From Stenopsyche tienmushanensis (Eukaryota > Arthropoda > Insecta > Trichoptera > Stenopsychidae), in NCBI GenBank assembly GCA_008973525.1, contig WACJ01000133.1, positions 1 to 64,000 on the forward strand: a DNA stretch of 64,000 bases, in the 5' to 3' direction. The position numbers and the translations under genes were made by a program. Below the pieces are notes generated by a model. It was not told the origin of the DNA. It searched no databases and worked only from the letters and a program-made list of their open reading frames with translations. Below are positions 9,928 to 21,299 of this stretch, one piece after another; the stretch's first letter is position 1; each line of letters begins with the position of its first letter.

Positions 9928-12900
9928 ATGGAAGCACAGGATGGCGGCGGAATGGAGGCCGCCGGAGCCCTTTTGGGCGCAGGATTGGAATTGTGCATTG
10001 TCTGTGGAGATCGAGCGTCCGGCCGACATTACGGCGCAATCAGCTGCGAAGGTTATAAATCTTACAAATAGTATATTATGCAATGATTCATAAATCTATC
10101 TTTTTTAAATGTAGCTTTGATTTAATTTCGCAAGAGATGCAATAGTAGATTGAAATATTTTTGTTACATAATATGCAAAAATTAATGTTTAATTTTCTTT
10201 TTAGGTTGCAAAGGCTTTTTCAAAAGATCTATTCGAAAAAAATTGGGATATCAATGCCGTGGTACTATGAACTGTGAAGTCACTAAACATCATAGAAATC
10301 GTTGTCAATATTGTCGTTTGCAAAAGTGTTTGGCTTGTGGAATGCGCAGTGATTGTGAGTTTTAGAAATGTTTCTTTTATTATTTTAACTTCATAAATTC
10401 ATGAAAATTTAAGTAATGCATGTTGGTCTATTAGCCGTCCAGCATGAGCGTAAACCGGTGGTGGAAAGACAAAGAGGAGGCGGACCGGGAAGCACCGATG
10501 CAGGTGGTAGTGTTGAAAACGAATCTTCCGTTCCGTCAAACGTCGGAGGAAGTGAAGGAGGACTTTTGAAGCAACAGGCAGCTTATGCTACCAAGCTTTT
10601 CAGCCTCGCTGCAGCCTCTCAAGGGAGAGAAGTAAATTTACGCCTTAATCAACAAAATATTAAGCAAATGGTTTGTATGATTGTTATATGACCTTAATGG
10701 TTTCCAGCTTATTTCTGCAAAAGAAGAACCGATGGACACGTTTGGTAGGAGTTCTCCCGGTCCTGGAATTAATTTAGCTCATCTTGGTCTTGCAGCGGCA
10801 TTTAATAAAAGTGCATCAGGTATGTATGTATTATTTAGTACAAGCGAATATCCGGTATGCGTTGCAATGCCGCACAAAGAAAGAAAGTGTCTGACTCATG
10901 AATGCGGAATAATTGCTGTTTCGGATTTTGTTACTTGGTCACCAGTGCTTTAATTTTTAATTAAAAAAATCGATTTCTATCGCTTCTCTCGCAATCCTAA
11001 TCTTGAAGTTTTAAATAGTCGCTAAAGTTTTTGTCCCAGCAAAATCAATGTGGTGATTGTTCTTTATCACATGTTCAGGTGGCGCCGATTTGTAGTCTAA
11101 TTGTGAAACTGCTTTCTGATGCTACTTCACCTTGTGGGTGATTTGTTTGTTGGTTTGTCCGATCTATAATATCTTGCAGATTTTCGTTTTTGACTCTATC
11201 CTTTTATTGAGCAAGAGACTTCCTATCCTTTTTTCTGTCCCAAACGGAGTGCTAATGAGGTGTTTTAGGAGTATACGGTTGATGGTATTAGTTGTGCCTT
11301 TTATATAAGGAAGAACAATGTGTTTTTCTGCATCTATGGGTGGATAGGCTCCAAAGCAACCGTTGCCCAGTGAGGAGCTGAGTCAGATTATAGCTCAGTC
11401 GTCCGTGTCTCCTTTCACTCCACTTCCTTACATTGCACAGGAGTGTGTGAGTCCACCTACCATTTCTGAAGCGTTCCATCATATCTGCCATTATGTCATA
11501 GATATTATGTCATAGATATGTCATAGATGTCTCCCTTGCTTCTTCATCTCAGCATATCGAGTTTTTGCACTTAATTGGCAGAAAATCAACGGGAGTAGTC
11601 CCGGCGCGTCCTCAGACATGGTGCGGTATGCCGTTGCAACTCGTAGAGCGCCTCTTTACACACCTACCCAATGCATTCGCCCTGATGTATCAATCTGGCG
11701 AGCTGTACTGAAGTTTTGCCCGCTTCCGCTGCCACCTTCTCAATGTGGACCGCAAACCGAAGTCTGTGGTCCATCCAAACTCCCAAGGTACTTCATTAAC
11801 TCCAAAAATGGCACCTCGAAGCCTTCCTTGTCTATCGACTTGAACACTTTGTCTATGAGTGCTCTCATGACAGAGTTAATCTGCCTCAGATGGTGATGAG
11901 AAGTGTTGTGAAAGTATCTATTGGTATGAGTACTTTTCCTAAAGGCTGTGTCCAAATGATCCACCTGGATTTTTTATAATACATGTATCCAGGAATGGGA
12001 TTTTGTTGTCCTCTATTTCCATGGTAAATTGTATAGCTCTGTTTATGGAGTTTAGGAAAGAGAGAAAATTATGAAGCTCAGTCTGTTCATGTGGCCAAAT
12101 AACAAGCGTTATCTATATATCTCAGCCACATTTTTCACAGTTTTAATCCAGTCATAAATATATTTGCAATGGAGATGAAATAATGTTTAAAATGTAAATA
12201 CAATTATAATTTTATTTAGTTTATTAAATTGGTGTTTGTAGGGTTTCCATATGGTTCCACACACATGACTTCATCTCCATCATCGAGGGGAACATTGGAA
12301 AGCTCAGCTCTTAGCTCGAATCAAAGAGGACTCGTAGAACGAGAATCTGGTGATAGCCAAGAAGTAGCAGCGCGTCAAACTCATTTGCTATTGCAAAGTC
12401 AGTTTGCTAAGAATCTCATGCAAATGGGCGGTTTGCATAGTTTAGGTATTTTTTTCAATAATGATATAGATTATTTATCAATTTCAGATTTAAAATGGCA
12501 ATTTTCTATTCAATATCTTTGTTTTTTAAGGGACATTGAATATAAATGATTATCTTCAGACTGCTTATGGAACAGGAGCAGCCGATGTTGCTCTAGCATT
12601 ATCGCAACATGCTGCAGTGCGAGAGCATGTAGCCAATGACGAAATTCAGTATTCAGGTAATTAGCATTTATATAAAGGATAGAACGTATCCTCTGTTGAT
12701 CACAGCGGATGCGTTCAGAGAATATTAATCTATGTATGTTAAATACGTAAAATTTACTGCACTTATTCGCTTGTAATCTTCGTCATTTCCTTCTAATGCC
12801 ACACATTGATTGTGAAAACAAGGGCCTTTTTAATGATTTTGATGATCAAGTTTCATACGGGAACAGCTTATAAGACGTTGTTTTCTTGAGTTTTGTTTTG

Positions 12901-14150
12901 TTCTTATTTCAGATTCTGAAGGGAGTTTAGAAGATAGTGTCGGACGATGGGCAGCAGGGGCTAGAAGTTTAGCTGTGCCTCCGCCTCCGCGTCATTTGCG
13001 CGTTCACGCATTATGTGAAGCCGGATCGCGTTTACTTATGTTATGTTGCCGCTGGCCTTCGGCTATGTCAGCATACAGAAGCCTTTCGTGAGTTTATTTG
13101 ATTTTAATAAATCAAAATGAATAAATCATCTTAATCAAATCAGATATTCTACATTACCTTGTTTATTTAATTTAGACCTGATATACAACTTGCCCTTTTA
13201 AAAAGTTGTTGGCCTGAACTATTTGTTCTTGGACTTGCTCAATGCTCTCAGGTAAGCATAATTTATTTATTAAGTCTTAATGATTCGCCATTGAATGATA
13301 AAAAATGAATTTATATGGGATTTGTATTTTGTTATTTCAGACTCTTTCTTTAACTTCTATATTACCTTCTCTCATATCGCATCTGCATACCATGTCTTCG
13401 GTGGAGAGTAATTCATCGTATATTCACCGTTCGCCAATTCACAACACATATGATCCACCTTCTATGGTGGGTTTTCAAAATTCGTCCAATGCTACACAAG
13501 ATGGCAATATTAACGATTCAGGTCGAGAGGCAGACGAAGAAGACGGTTGCCATGATTTAGGGAAGGTGAAGTTGGCAGCGGAACAACTGGAAAGATTGCA
13601 AGCTTACGTTGAAACTATGAATGAATTACAAGTCGACGATCATGAATACGCGTGTTTGCGAGCTTTGAGTCTATTCGGAGCAGGTGCTTACATCTTCTGG
13701 AATTATATCAAGATTCTTATTGTGGGATTTTAATTTTATGCTGTAATTTATTTTAGATATTTCACCGCTTCACAGTCGTAAAAAACTGTGGCTCTACCAA
13801 CAGAAATGTGTACAGGCGCTGAGAAACAATGTACATACGTCGCCAAACGATGACGACGAAAGGTATATATTACAAATATAAAAATTATATTTCTTTTCTA
13901 AAATATTTGAAAATAATTTATAAATGGTCATATTTTCAGACTTCCAAATTTATTGCTTCAACTTCCGCCTTTACGAAGCTTCTCCGCTAGAGTATTAGAA
14001 GATGTTTTCTTCGCTGGGTTCATTGGTGATCTTAGAGTTAACGACTTATTACCATATTTGTTAAGAACAGCTGGTAATTATTTATTTATGAATATTTGCT
14101 AATAATCAATCTTGTTTATGCATATATTTATTATAGTTGATTATGATTAG
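9928..14150 (+). CDS. Hr78: Nuclear receptor of the TR2/TR4 (NR2C/D) group, Hr78-like; complete
   Basis: This is a DNA-binding transcription factor of the nuclear receptor superfamily. Coding exons: 9928-10051, 10205-10354, 10435-10631, 10708-10819, 12242-12445, 12531-12656, 12913-13087, 13176-13251, 13341-13683, 13757-13862, 13940-14073, 14137-14150. All have GT-AG borders and sum to 1761 bp (586 residues plus stop). The C4 zinc-finger domain spans about 23-88: cysteines 23, 26, 40, 43 then 59, 65, 75, 78. The P-box is CEGCKG (40-45) and the hallmark HYGAISCEG is typical of TR2/TR4. The hinge runs to about 305. The ligand-binding domain covers 305-586 and includes [11 protein letters not shown] near 375, FFAGFIGD, and the end [13 protein letters not shown], matching the NR2C ending. 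The ATG lies 5 bp after an acceptor (exon from 9923), so a non-coding exon lies upstream. The last coding exon is only 14 bp. Intron 4 holds a Penelope-like relic. The donor after 10631 is a choice: the reading frame stays open for about 40 bp beyond it. Confidence 0.93.
10985..12160 (-). pseudogene. Penelope-like retroelement relic (RT plus GIY-YIG) in Hr78 intron 4
   Basis: On the minus strand, 12150-11700 reads [20 protein letters not shown], then [18 protein letters not shown] and a [14 protein letters not shown] segment. This is the conserved stretch of Penelope-like reverse transcriptases (KPTHTDRYL..SHHHP). Further along (about 11200-10990), [11 protein letters not shown] and [16 protein letters not shown] match a GIY-YIG nuclease end. 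The order RT then GIY-YIG is that of Penelope elements. Stops and a nested R1-type fragment (11288-11491) show it is dead. Confidence 0.75.
11288..11491 (-). pseudogene. R1/LOA-type LINE C-terminal fragment nested in the Penelope relic
   Basis: [37 protein letters not shown] resembles the end of R1-clade ORF2 proteins (GRWT..LIP.I..W..R.HG...YHLTQ.L.GHG.F). The same signature occurs at 36168-36340. It interrupts the Penelope-like element between its RT and nuclease parts. Confidence 0.7.
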
Positions 14151-14163
14151 AACCGCGTTAATA

Positions 14164-15052
14164 TTGGGTGTGTGAATAAGTTACCGTTCTGGAGTACCGC
14201 ATCGATCTCTAATATTAATATTCTCCAACGCTTTCAGTTCAAAGTGCTGCGTACTATAGGCAATGCTCCATGGTACGTAACAAACAACATTATACACAGG
14301 GAACTAAACATATTTACAGTGAAACAGGAGATTGAATGCTACAGTCAAAAACACAAACAAAGACTAAACGCACCCCAACCGCCTGATCGAAGAGCTAACT
14401 AACCAAACTTCCGGGACGCGTAGGCTGAAAGGATATATATGGTCCATGACCTAGAAAAACAATTCAAATTAATGAATGTAAGGTCCTCATTAATGAACGA
14501 AGACCTATATGAGTCTGCAAAATAAATGTCAAAAGAAGAATAACTATCTCTTATGACTGGCGATAAAAAGTGGATGTATCTGTATATAATCCCAAGCGTG
14601 GGTTAAATGCAGCCAAGCAGTAGCATCAACGCCAAAGCGGAATATTCATGGTGCCATGCTCATGCTCTGTATATGGTGGGATCAGCTGGTATTATGAGAT
14701 GCTCTAACCCAACTAAACCGTCACAGGAGATCTCTATCAAAAGCAGAATAATATGTCCAAAGACACAAGGTGATTTTGCAGCATGACAACGCTAGGCCAC
14801 ATGTTGCATCAGTGGCCAAAACCTACCTGGATTTGATAAAATGGGAACTTTTACTCCACCCGCCGTAATCTCCCGACATTGCTTCTTTTGATTACCACTC
14901 ATCCGATCGACGACTCATGACCCGACCGAGCAGCACTTCAATTCTTATGAAGATACCAAAAAATGGGTCAATTCTTGGATAGCCAAAAAACATGTTGTTT
15001 TTTCAATGTGGAATTCAAATGCATTTTTATAGGAAATTATTCACACATCCAA
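14164..15052 (+). mobile_element. Internally rearranged mariner in the Hr78 3' UTR
   Basis: Terminal inverted repeats TTGGGTGTGTGAATAA (14164-14179) and its partner TTATTCACACATCCAA (15037-15052) match at 15 of 16 bases and are flanked by TA on both sides (14162-14163, 15053-15054). This is the mariner target duplication. Internal plus-strand reading from about 14640 gives LWWDQL, VILQHDNARPHVA, KWELLLHPP*SPDIASFDYH, all mariner, with stops. The 5' transposase part is absent; a Jockey LINE fragment occupies that place. It begins 14 bp after the Hr78 stop codon. Confidence 0.85.
14184..14405 (+). pseudogene. Jockey-clade LINE ORF2 C-terminal fragment inside the mariner
   Basis: FWSTASISNINILQRFQFKV, then LRTIGNAPWYVTNNIIHREL, then the VKQEIECYSQKHKQRL segment, is the well-known tail of Jockey/BS-type ORF2 (IWGTAS.SNI..LQRFQSK.LR.I..APWYV.N..IH.DL). 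It starts directly after the left mariner repeat. Confidence 0.85.
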
Positions 15053-15054
15053 TA

Positions 15055-16240
15055 TTATATGTTTTTGCGCTTAAATTACAAATATTTTGAAGTATTTATT
15101 TTTTCCTAATTCAATAATCTACAGAGTGATTTAAATAAATATTTTTCTTTATAGATTATGTTTAGTATTCATCTTCAGATCTCAAAAAGTATTATATGGA
15201 AATTCTACGACTGCTTGGTGCTATGACTACACAGAGCTGCCTTAAATTTATTCTTATGGACATCAACATGATTGCCTTGTTTATAGAGACTTAAATTTGT
15301 ATTTATTTATACATTCATAGTTATAAGTAATTGAATAAAAATCTTTTAAAGAATTTTCCCCGTTAGTTTGAACTAGATTTCATGTTTCCTTAAGATTGAA
15401 TTCGGGTCTTGGTCACGCAGAAATCTTGACATTGCCCTTGAAATATTAATGCTATGTAGGTAGTCTAAATTAAAAAGGGCCTATTTGTGTAATTGTAAAC
15501 ATCGTCTTTGTTTCATAGCAGTGTTCCACCATTAAATTTAAATTGAAAGTTACATTTTTTCAAGAGCAGGTGATTACACGCTTTTAACGTCTTTAATGTT
15601 CTAGACGTGCATCTTATAGTTTATTAACGGTCCGGATAAGGTTTAATCTTGAATAAACGATAATTATAGTATCATCACAATTTACTAATTCTGTCTTAAT
15701 AGGTTTTCCTTTTGAAGATAAGAGAGAGCATTATTCTTACTGTTTCATATGTTATTGACGAATGAAACGTATATTGATGTCGTGTTCTTTTAAATGTTGT
15801 TTACAATTCATTTGCAATAAAATTCTATATTGTTCTAGAATGTGATTAAAATATTTTATATAGAAAATAAACAAATGGAATTGATTTCGTAAAAATTTAT
15901 TAAAAAATTAATATACATTTATTAATAGAAAAAAATGCAAATTTATGATAAAATAAAAACGTGATTTATGCGATTCATTGATTTGATGGTGAGAAAAATA
16001 GTATATTTAAATAATACATTTTAAAAGTACCTGAATGTTTCAGGTCATTGATCGTCGGATCTGAATGTTATAAATACATGAATGGATTATGAAATATGCT
16101 TTTAGGGTTACATGATTTTTATCCTACGATAGCAATGATTCAGATCGTGCGTACATTATATAAGTTTTTATGATAATCGCGAAATCAAGTCTAGGATGCA
16201 ATTATATCGATTTCTTAGGATCGTCACACCGAAAGTGGCA
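15055..16240 (+). other. Likely Hr78 3' UTR and downstream spacer
   Basis: No coding frame seen. AATAAA-type signals occur near 14518 (inside the mariner), 15137 and 15333, any of which could end the Hr78 transcript. Confidence 0.35.
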
Positions 16241-16249
16241 GTCGAAAAA

Positions 16250-16510
16250 AGGCAAATCGGAGACATAACCTAGAATCGTGGATGGGGATCGATTGCGGCA
16301 ACGTCCTGTCGTCGGGCGGTCGATATGGCTGCGCGTCCTGGCGGAGGAGTGCCTTTAAAAATAAACACCTGTAACCGTTTTAAAAATATCGAACCGCCAA
16401 TTCGTAACACCGAATACGTCCTTGAGCCGTTATTTATGGTAATTTGTGCAGGTTCCGCACCGGACCTAATGTCACGATCGGTCGTCGCAACTACAGTGTG
16501 AGTCGACATG
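16250..16510 (+). promoter_or_regulatory. GC-rich island with a short open frame, candidate first exon
   Basis: This 260-bp CpG-rich block has a plus-strand ATG at 16326 followed by an open frame of 58 codons (MAARPGGGVPLKI...), with possible donors inside. I do not recognise the peptide, and an open frame of similar length exists on the other strand. It could be a first exon or promoter of a gene whose other exons I cannot see, or an upstream exon of Cnot4. Confidence 0.3.
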
Positions 16511-17039
16511 GATGAGAATTTATTTCGTGGAATTTGTGTCGAAATTTCTGCGAATTTCCTTGTGTGCGCATCATGATTCAGAGCGTTGAAGATTTATTTT
16601 ATCCTAATTTGATGTGCATGTTTATAAAATAAATGCAACCAATTTAATTTAATTAATTAGTTTCTTGTTTTTTTTTTTTTAAATTAAATATCAATTTAAA
16701 TTTTAAACTTAATATATGAATCTAACAATATTATTACAAGTCAATTTACACATATTCTTTTAAAATTGGAAAATATAAATATTTTTTTAACAAAAAATAC
16801 AATAAAAATTTGTATTTTTTTAGCAAACAAATATATTTTTTATGATTCATTTTTATTGTTCTAAACGATTAAAATGCAATAAATATAAATTGAGGTTTTA
16901 TGAAATTCGATTTGATAAATTTAGATATAAAATAAATTTATTCGAATTTATTTATTTCAAAATGAGATGTGTGTATAAATTTATTGCATTGTGTTTTTAA
17001 TATTTTAGTGTATTTATAAAAGGGGGGGATAATATTTTG

Positions 17040-17560
17040 TAAATAGGCGACGAATGCGGAGCGGAGTTGAAAGGATCGGGGTCAACGGTGTAGGTTTGGA
17101 GCGGTCGCTGGCAGTTGTCTATGGTGTGATGTCGGCGTAGTGTCGTCCGGCCAATTTGGCTCCACCGCGCCGCTCGCGCCCCGCCCCGCCTAAAGACAGG
17201 TACGCCCCCAGCGCCATCTGTCAATGCTTCACCCCTCCGCCCCAAAAAACGTCACGGGCTTCGGCCCCGGGGGCCCTCCGGCCGTCGTTCTGTTTCCTTT
17301 ATTTGCCTACGCGCCCGTCGCCGCTGGTTGACGTCGAGACGCGAGCCGCCAGCCGCGATGATCGCAGAGATGTCGATGCGATGAGACAGCACCGGGGTCG
17401 AATTGTCGAGGATCAGGTCGTCTTGCGCGTCGATCGCCACAACTGTCATCCGCGATTCGAATTTTTACTCCTTCGACGGTTCCCTTCGTCTCCGCCAACG
17501 CGCGATCTTAAGCCTCCAGAGCGACCCCGCCGAGACGACGAATCCGTTTTTAAATGTAGA
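17040..17560 (+). promoter_or_regulatory. CpG island, candidate Cnot4 promoter and non-coding first exon
   Basis: This is the most GC-rich stretch of the window, with a CCCCGCCCCGCC GC-box cluster (about 17179-17190) and a donor-like AAAGACAG|GTACGC (GT at 17200-17201). Cnot4 needs an upstream non-coding exon to join the acceptor at 25316. Overlapping open frames on both strands (for example 17156-17764) are expected from the low stop-codon density of GC-rich DNA and show no domain. Confidence 0.4.
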
Positions 17561-17779
17561 CGAAAATCGAAAACTTTTCATTGTTCGACGAACATCTCGA
17601 ATATATCTCGTTTCGCTTTTGACAACGCATCCGTCGACTTGGATCTTGTCAAAATCTATTTCGAACCTCATTGGAGCGAAGACGCTCTGGATATCATCAA
17701 CGGACGAAATAATAATATCCCAAGATGCGCCTTTGTTATTTATATTAATTCATTCGTTTTATAGATTTAAAAATTGATG

Positions 17780-18800
17780 TGTCAAAAACATGACATTTGG
17801 GCAATTCAAAAATAAACGCTCAAGTCTCATGAGGGTTTGTCTCTCGGAAAATGATCGCTCGTTATTGTGCGTCGATAATTTATACAGATTATCTCTACGT
17901 AAAAACGTACACTTAAAACAGCTGTCATGAGATGAACACACTTCGCGGCTCTGTCAAACAAAAGGAAAAAAGAAGACCAACGTCTAATCAGACTGTTTTT
18001 AAATAACGTATTTTTAAATTCATTTTTTTCACGTCCACAATCACCATTTCAATCGGCAACTCATTAATAAAAATAAAAAACGCACGAATAAATTGATATA
18101 AACAATAACAACAATAAAAAATATTTTATCGTCCGTAACACAAATTTGTAGCTGCTTATTTTTGTATCGATCATAATGTAAAAGTTAATAATTTTTATTG
18201 TTCCATTTTATTGGACGCCGACAAATTAAATTGCCATCATTATTAATTTTGCGTTATTTCGGCAGATTTGCCGGGGCCCGTCCATATGTTGGAATAAGTT
18301 TGTAAATAAATTTAATGAATGTATTTTTATCTCTTTATCTTTGGTCCGTATTTTGCGTCGCTACAATTGAGTGCATACAATCGATCAAACGGTAAAGTGC
18401 TCTCGGAGAATAAACAACTGCTTTATCTGCTTATTTAAATGCTTTTTTTAAAGTATGCAGGTCGCGTTTGTAAAATTTAATTTTGAACACTTTCTAATGT
18501 GATTCCATATGGCGGTTTGAAAAGAGTCGGTTCTTTGGTTTCGGTTTATTTTTCTTATTAGAACGCACCATATACGCATGTATATTGCGTTTGATAAAAA
18601 CATTGTGTGTAAAAACTTGTGTATATGTTTTTTTTATGCTTACATAATTTTGTTTTGTGAAATTATTCATTCGAACTTCCAACGAGTAAAAAAACAGAAG
18701 CTTTGCCTTGCAAAACTGATCACTATTATTAAGGCAATTAATGTAGAAATAAATAGCTTATTAATTCTTTTTACAAAAGTAATTTATATCAGGCATATAT
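17780..18800. other. AT-rich stretch, no gene seen
   Basis: Only short frames and no recognisable domains; this would be Cnot4 intron 1 if the CpG island is its promoter. Confidence 0.4.
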
Positions 18801-18810
18801 CGTAAATATT

Positions 18811-20045
18811 AGGGGTACCGGAAAGTCTTTGCCGATCTTAAAAAACATAATTTCCTTCATTACTACCTATTATTTTCCACAGGTTCTCGACTTTTTCGTT
18901 TCCTTTCTTGAAAAATTCTTCCAGTTTTGAATTGAAATATCCTTCTTAGTTTATCAGAATTACTAAATTGTTTCTGATTAATTCTTGACGTTTGATTCTC
19001 AATTTTTCATCCACCCTATCTAATTGCTGACTATACGTCAGTTGCAGTTATTGTTTAGCTAGATTTTATAAATTCATAATGAATAATAAGTAATTCCGTG
19101 GATATCCCACCAAACGCATAAAATAATCTTGCAGCGCATCAATCCAGGCTTCGGAGTCGGAATTCGTTTTTGTCTCGGAGAAAACCATTGACGTGATAAA
19201 CGACCTATTTTTCATCCCAAATTTCAGTGCAAAAAGGGACAAACTTTTTGTTCTCCTTTGTTTTCTTTTGGACGGTTCTTGCAGCATCCAAACGCCCATT
19301 TAATTTGTCTTTCCGATACGTTTAAAATGCACTTGAACTGTGAATCTGAATCTGCGATAATTTGATACTTAATCGAGGATCCGTTTCCGTCGTGGCGTTC
19401 CGAAAAAATTCGAGAACCAAAATCGACACATTCCTAATGGTAACGCTGCGCTGTAAATTTAATTTATGGCCTTTGTGCCCTTGGTGGTGTTCAACCCTTT
19501 GTCTAAAAACAGCAGCATACAATGCTGGATGTTATGTTGGTCAGTTTGGGGCTGTGATATTTCACCCTTATAACATTTATCGTTAATATTACTGAACACT
19601 AGTTCTTAAAAAAACAAATACTTATGGAGATGCGGTCTTCATTATGTTTGGACACAAACTGAGTTTGTGAGCGATGTTCGGAGAATAAGGAAGATGCCGA
19701 AATGTCTTCAATCCAAGGCGGTTTACTTTTCCCTGCATTTTTACCATATGGGGACGAGCATTTTCAATCTGTAAAAGCACTTGCTTTGATGTACGAGAGA
19801 GAGTCGTTCCTTTTTTATTTATGCCGCTGAATGGTCTAATTGTTCACAATAAAATATTGCATTTACCGTATGTCCAGATTCTTCAGAAGTCCTACCAAAC
19901 AGACAAAAAAGATTTTTTGTTGTTAAGGATCAATTTTGCTACCTGACTCTTTGATAGCCATTGATTTTTGTGTTCATAATTAGAGTAAAAAACCCATTGC
20001 TCATCTCCAGTTATTAACCCTTTTTGCAGTCCGAAGGTGTTTTCA
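18811..20045 (-). pseudogene. mariner-type transposase relic
   Basis: The left boundary GGGTACCGGAAAG matches the start of the mariner relic at 31660 (GGGTCTACCGGAAAG). On the minus strand, about 19800-19630 reads VLLQIENARPHMVKM, then FRHLPYSPNIAHKL, a decayed mariner catalytic region. The part from 19066 to 19299 has an unassigned frame and may be an insertion. Confidence 0.6.
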
Positions 20046-20079
20046 AAAGAATTAATTAAAAAAATTGTTTATGGTGAAA

Positions 20080-21265
20080 AATGAAGGAAACGTGGTAAAA
20101 TAAATAAATAAAAATATGTATTTAGTATGAATGATGTTTCTAAGTTTTAAACAATCTTCAGGGTGGAGGCCAGGCTTTTTCTTGCACGTATCGCAATATA
20201 ACGATGTCCGTCTTTTTTTTCCTGGAATATTACGATGCAAACACACCATACGATCTTTGTAGTCGGTAGAATCATATATATATATATATAATGGGGATTT
20301 CTATCCAATCGTTCCTCGCCATCGTTCGTCCGCATCTATCTTTATGGCTGCACAGAAAATCCCCGATGATTTGCATCAACATTTGGCAAAATTTTATATG
20401 AATCTGGGGCTTTCATCCTTCTTTTTTTTTGTCTCATGTGTATGCATTCACAATTGAGGTTTATAGCCCCAAAATAAGTTTCCTCCACCATTTTAATACG
20501 CATAAAACAATATGTCGTTGCCAGTTGATCAGCAGTGTCTACTCCTCCCATATTTTTTATGTAATTTTGAATAACTGTTGGCTTTTCAATCACTTCTTGG
20601 TCGTTATTATCAATGCGTTACCGGGTTTTCCTTCCGGGACTTCTCCTCGCCAATTGCGATGACGATGCTTTGCATTGTTACATTTCTCTTAACTCGCCAA
20701 GCTAATACAAATTTTAATTTTTTGTGGTAAGCCAAAGACTATTGTTTGAAATTGTGATTTTATACCTGCAGCAGACAAAAATACCCCATTGCAAACGTTT
20801 CTTTTCACATCCCAGGAAACAATTAAATGATCTATTAATTAGTATTAAAGAAATAGTATTCCTTCTAGAACATTTATAGAACATAGTTGCTATTGGACTA
20901 TTTTCAGTATGACGGCTATTTTTTAAATTGAAATTTCGCTTATATACATTTAAAATATCGCTCAGTACATCACAAATATTTTTAATGGCGCGCGTTGCAG
21001 TCTCTTTTTTGAGGAAACGATAAAGCATTAAATTCCGAATAAATTCTTCTCTCGGTGAAAATCGATCCATTGTAAAATGCAGCAGCCGAAGTGCAACTAA
21101 TATTTTTTAAAATTATTTTTGTAGTACAATTTGAAAGTCTGGGATATTTTATTTGCTTTTTTTTTATCCTCTGCATTACGACAGTTAATAATATAATATA
21201 ATGCAGATGTCTGTTATCAACGCTGGTTGATCTAGATATGTCTTTAATTTTATTGTGTTGCATTT
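20080..21265 (-). pseudogene. piggyBac transposase relic, C-terminal half
   Basis: From about 21070 down: MDRFSPREEFIRNLMLYRFL-type segment, then IEKPTVIQNYIKNMGGVDTA with DQLATTYCF (20593-20500), the conserved piggyBac block around the last catalytic Asp. It continues to LDRNPHYIY and the Cys-rich end CLHRNIPGKKRRTSLYCDTC with KKKPGLHPEDC (20249-20150). Frames shift several times, so it is inactive. Confidence 0.85.
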
Positions 21266-21299
21266 TATCTTACGACTTTATTAAATCAGTGAAATATGG

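Noticed and set aside
10632..10700. Extension of Hr78 exon 3 beyond the GTAAAT donor
   Set aside because: The frame is open for a while, but ending it at the later GTTTGT would leave an intron of about 37 bp, too short; the donor after 10631 gives 76 bp and keeps phase.
17156..17764. 202-codon open frame on the plus strand in the CpG island
   Set aside because: Overlapping frames on both strands are open because GC-rich DNA has few stops. The peptide is Arg/Pro-rich with no domain, so I treat it as promoter or 5' UTR.
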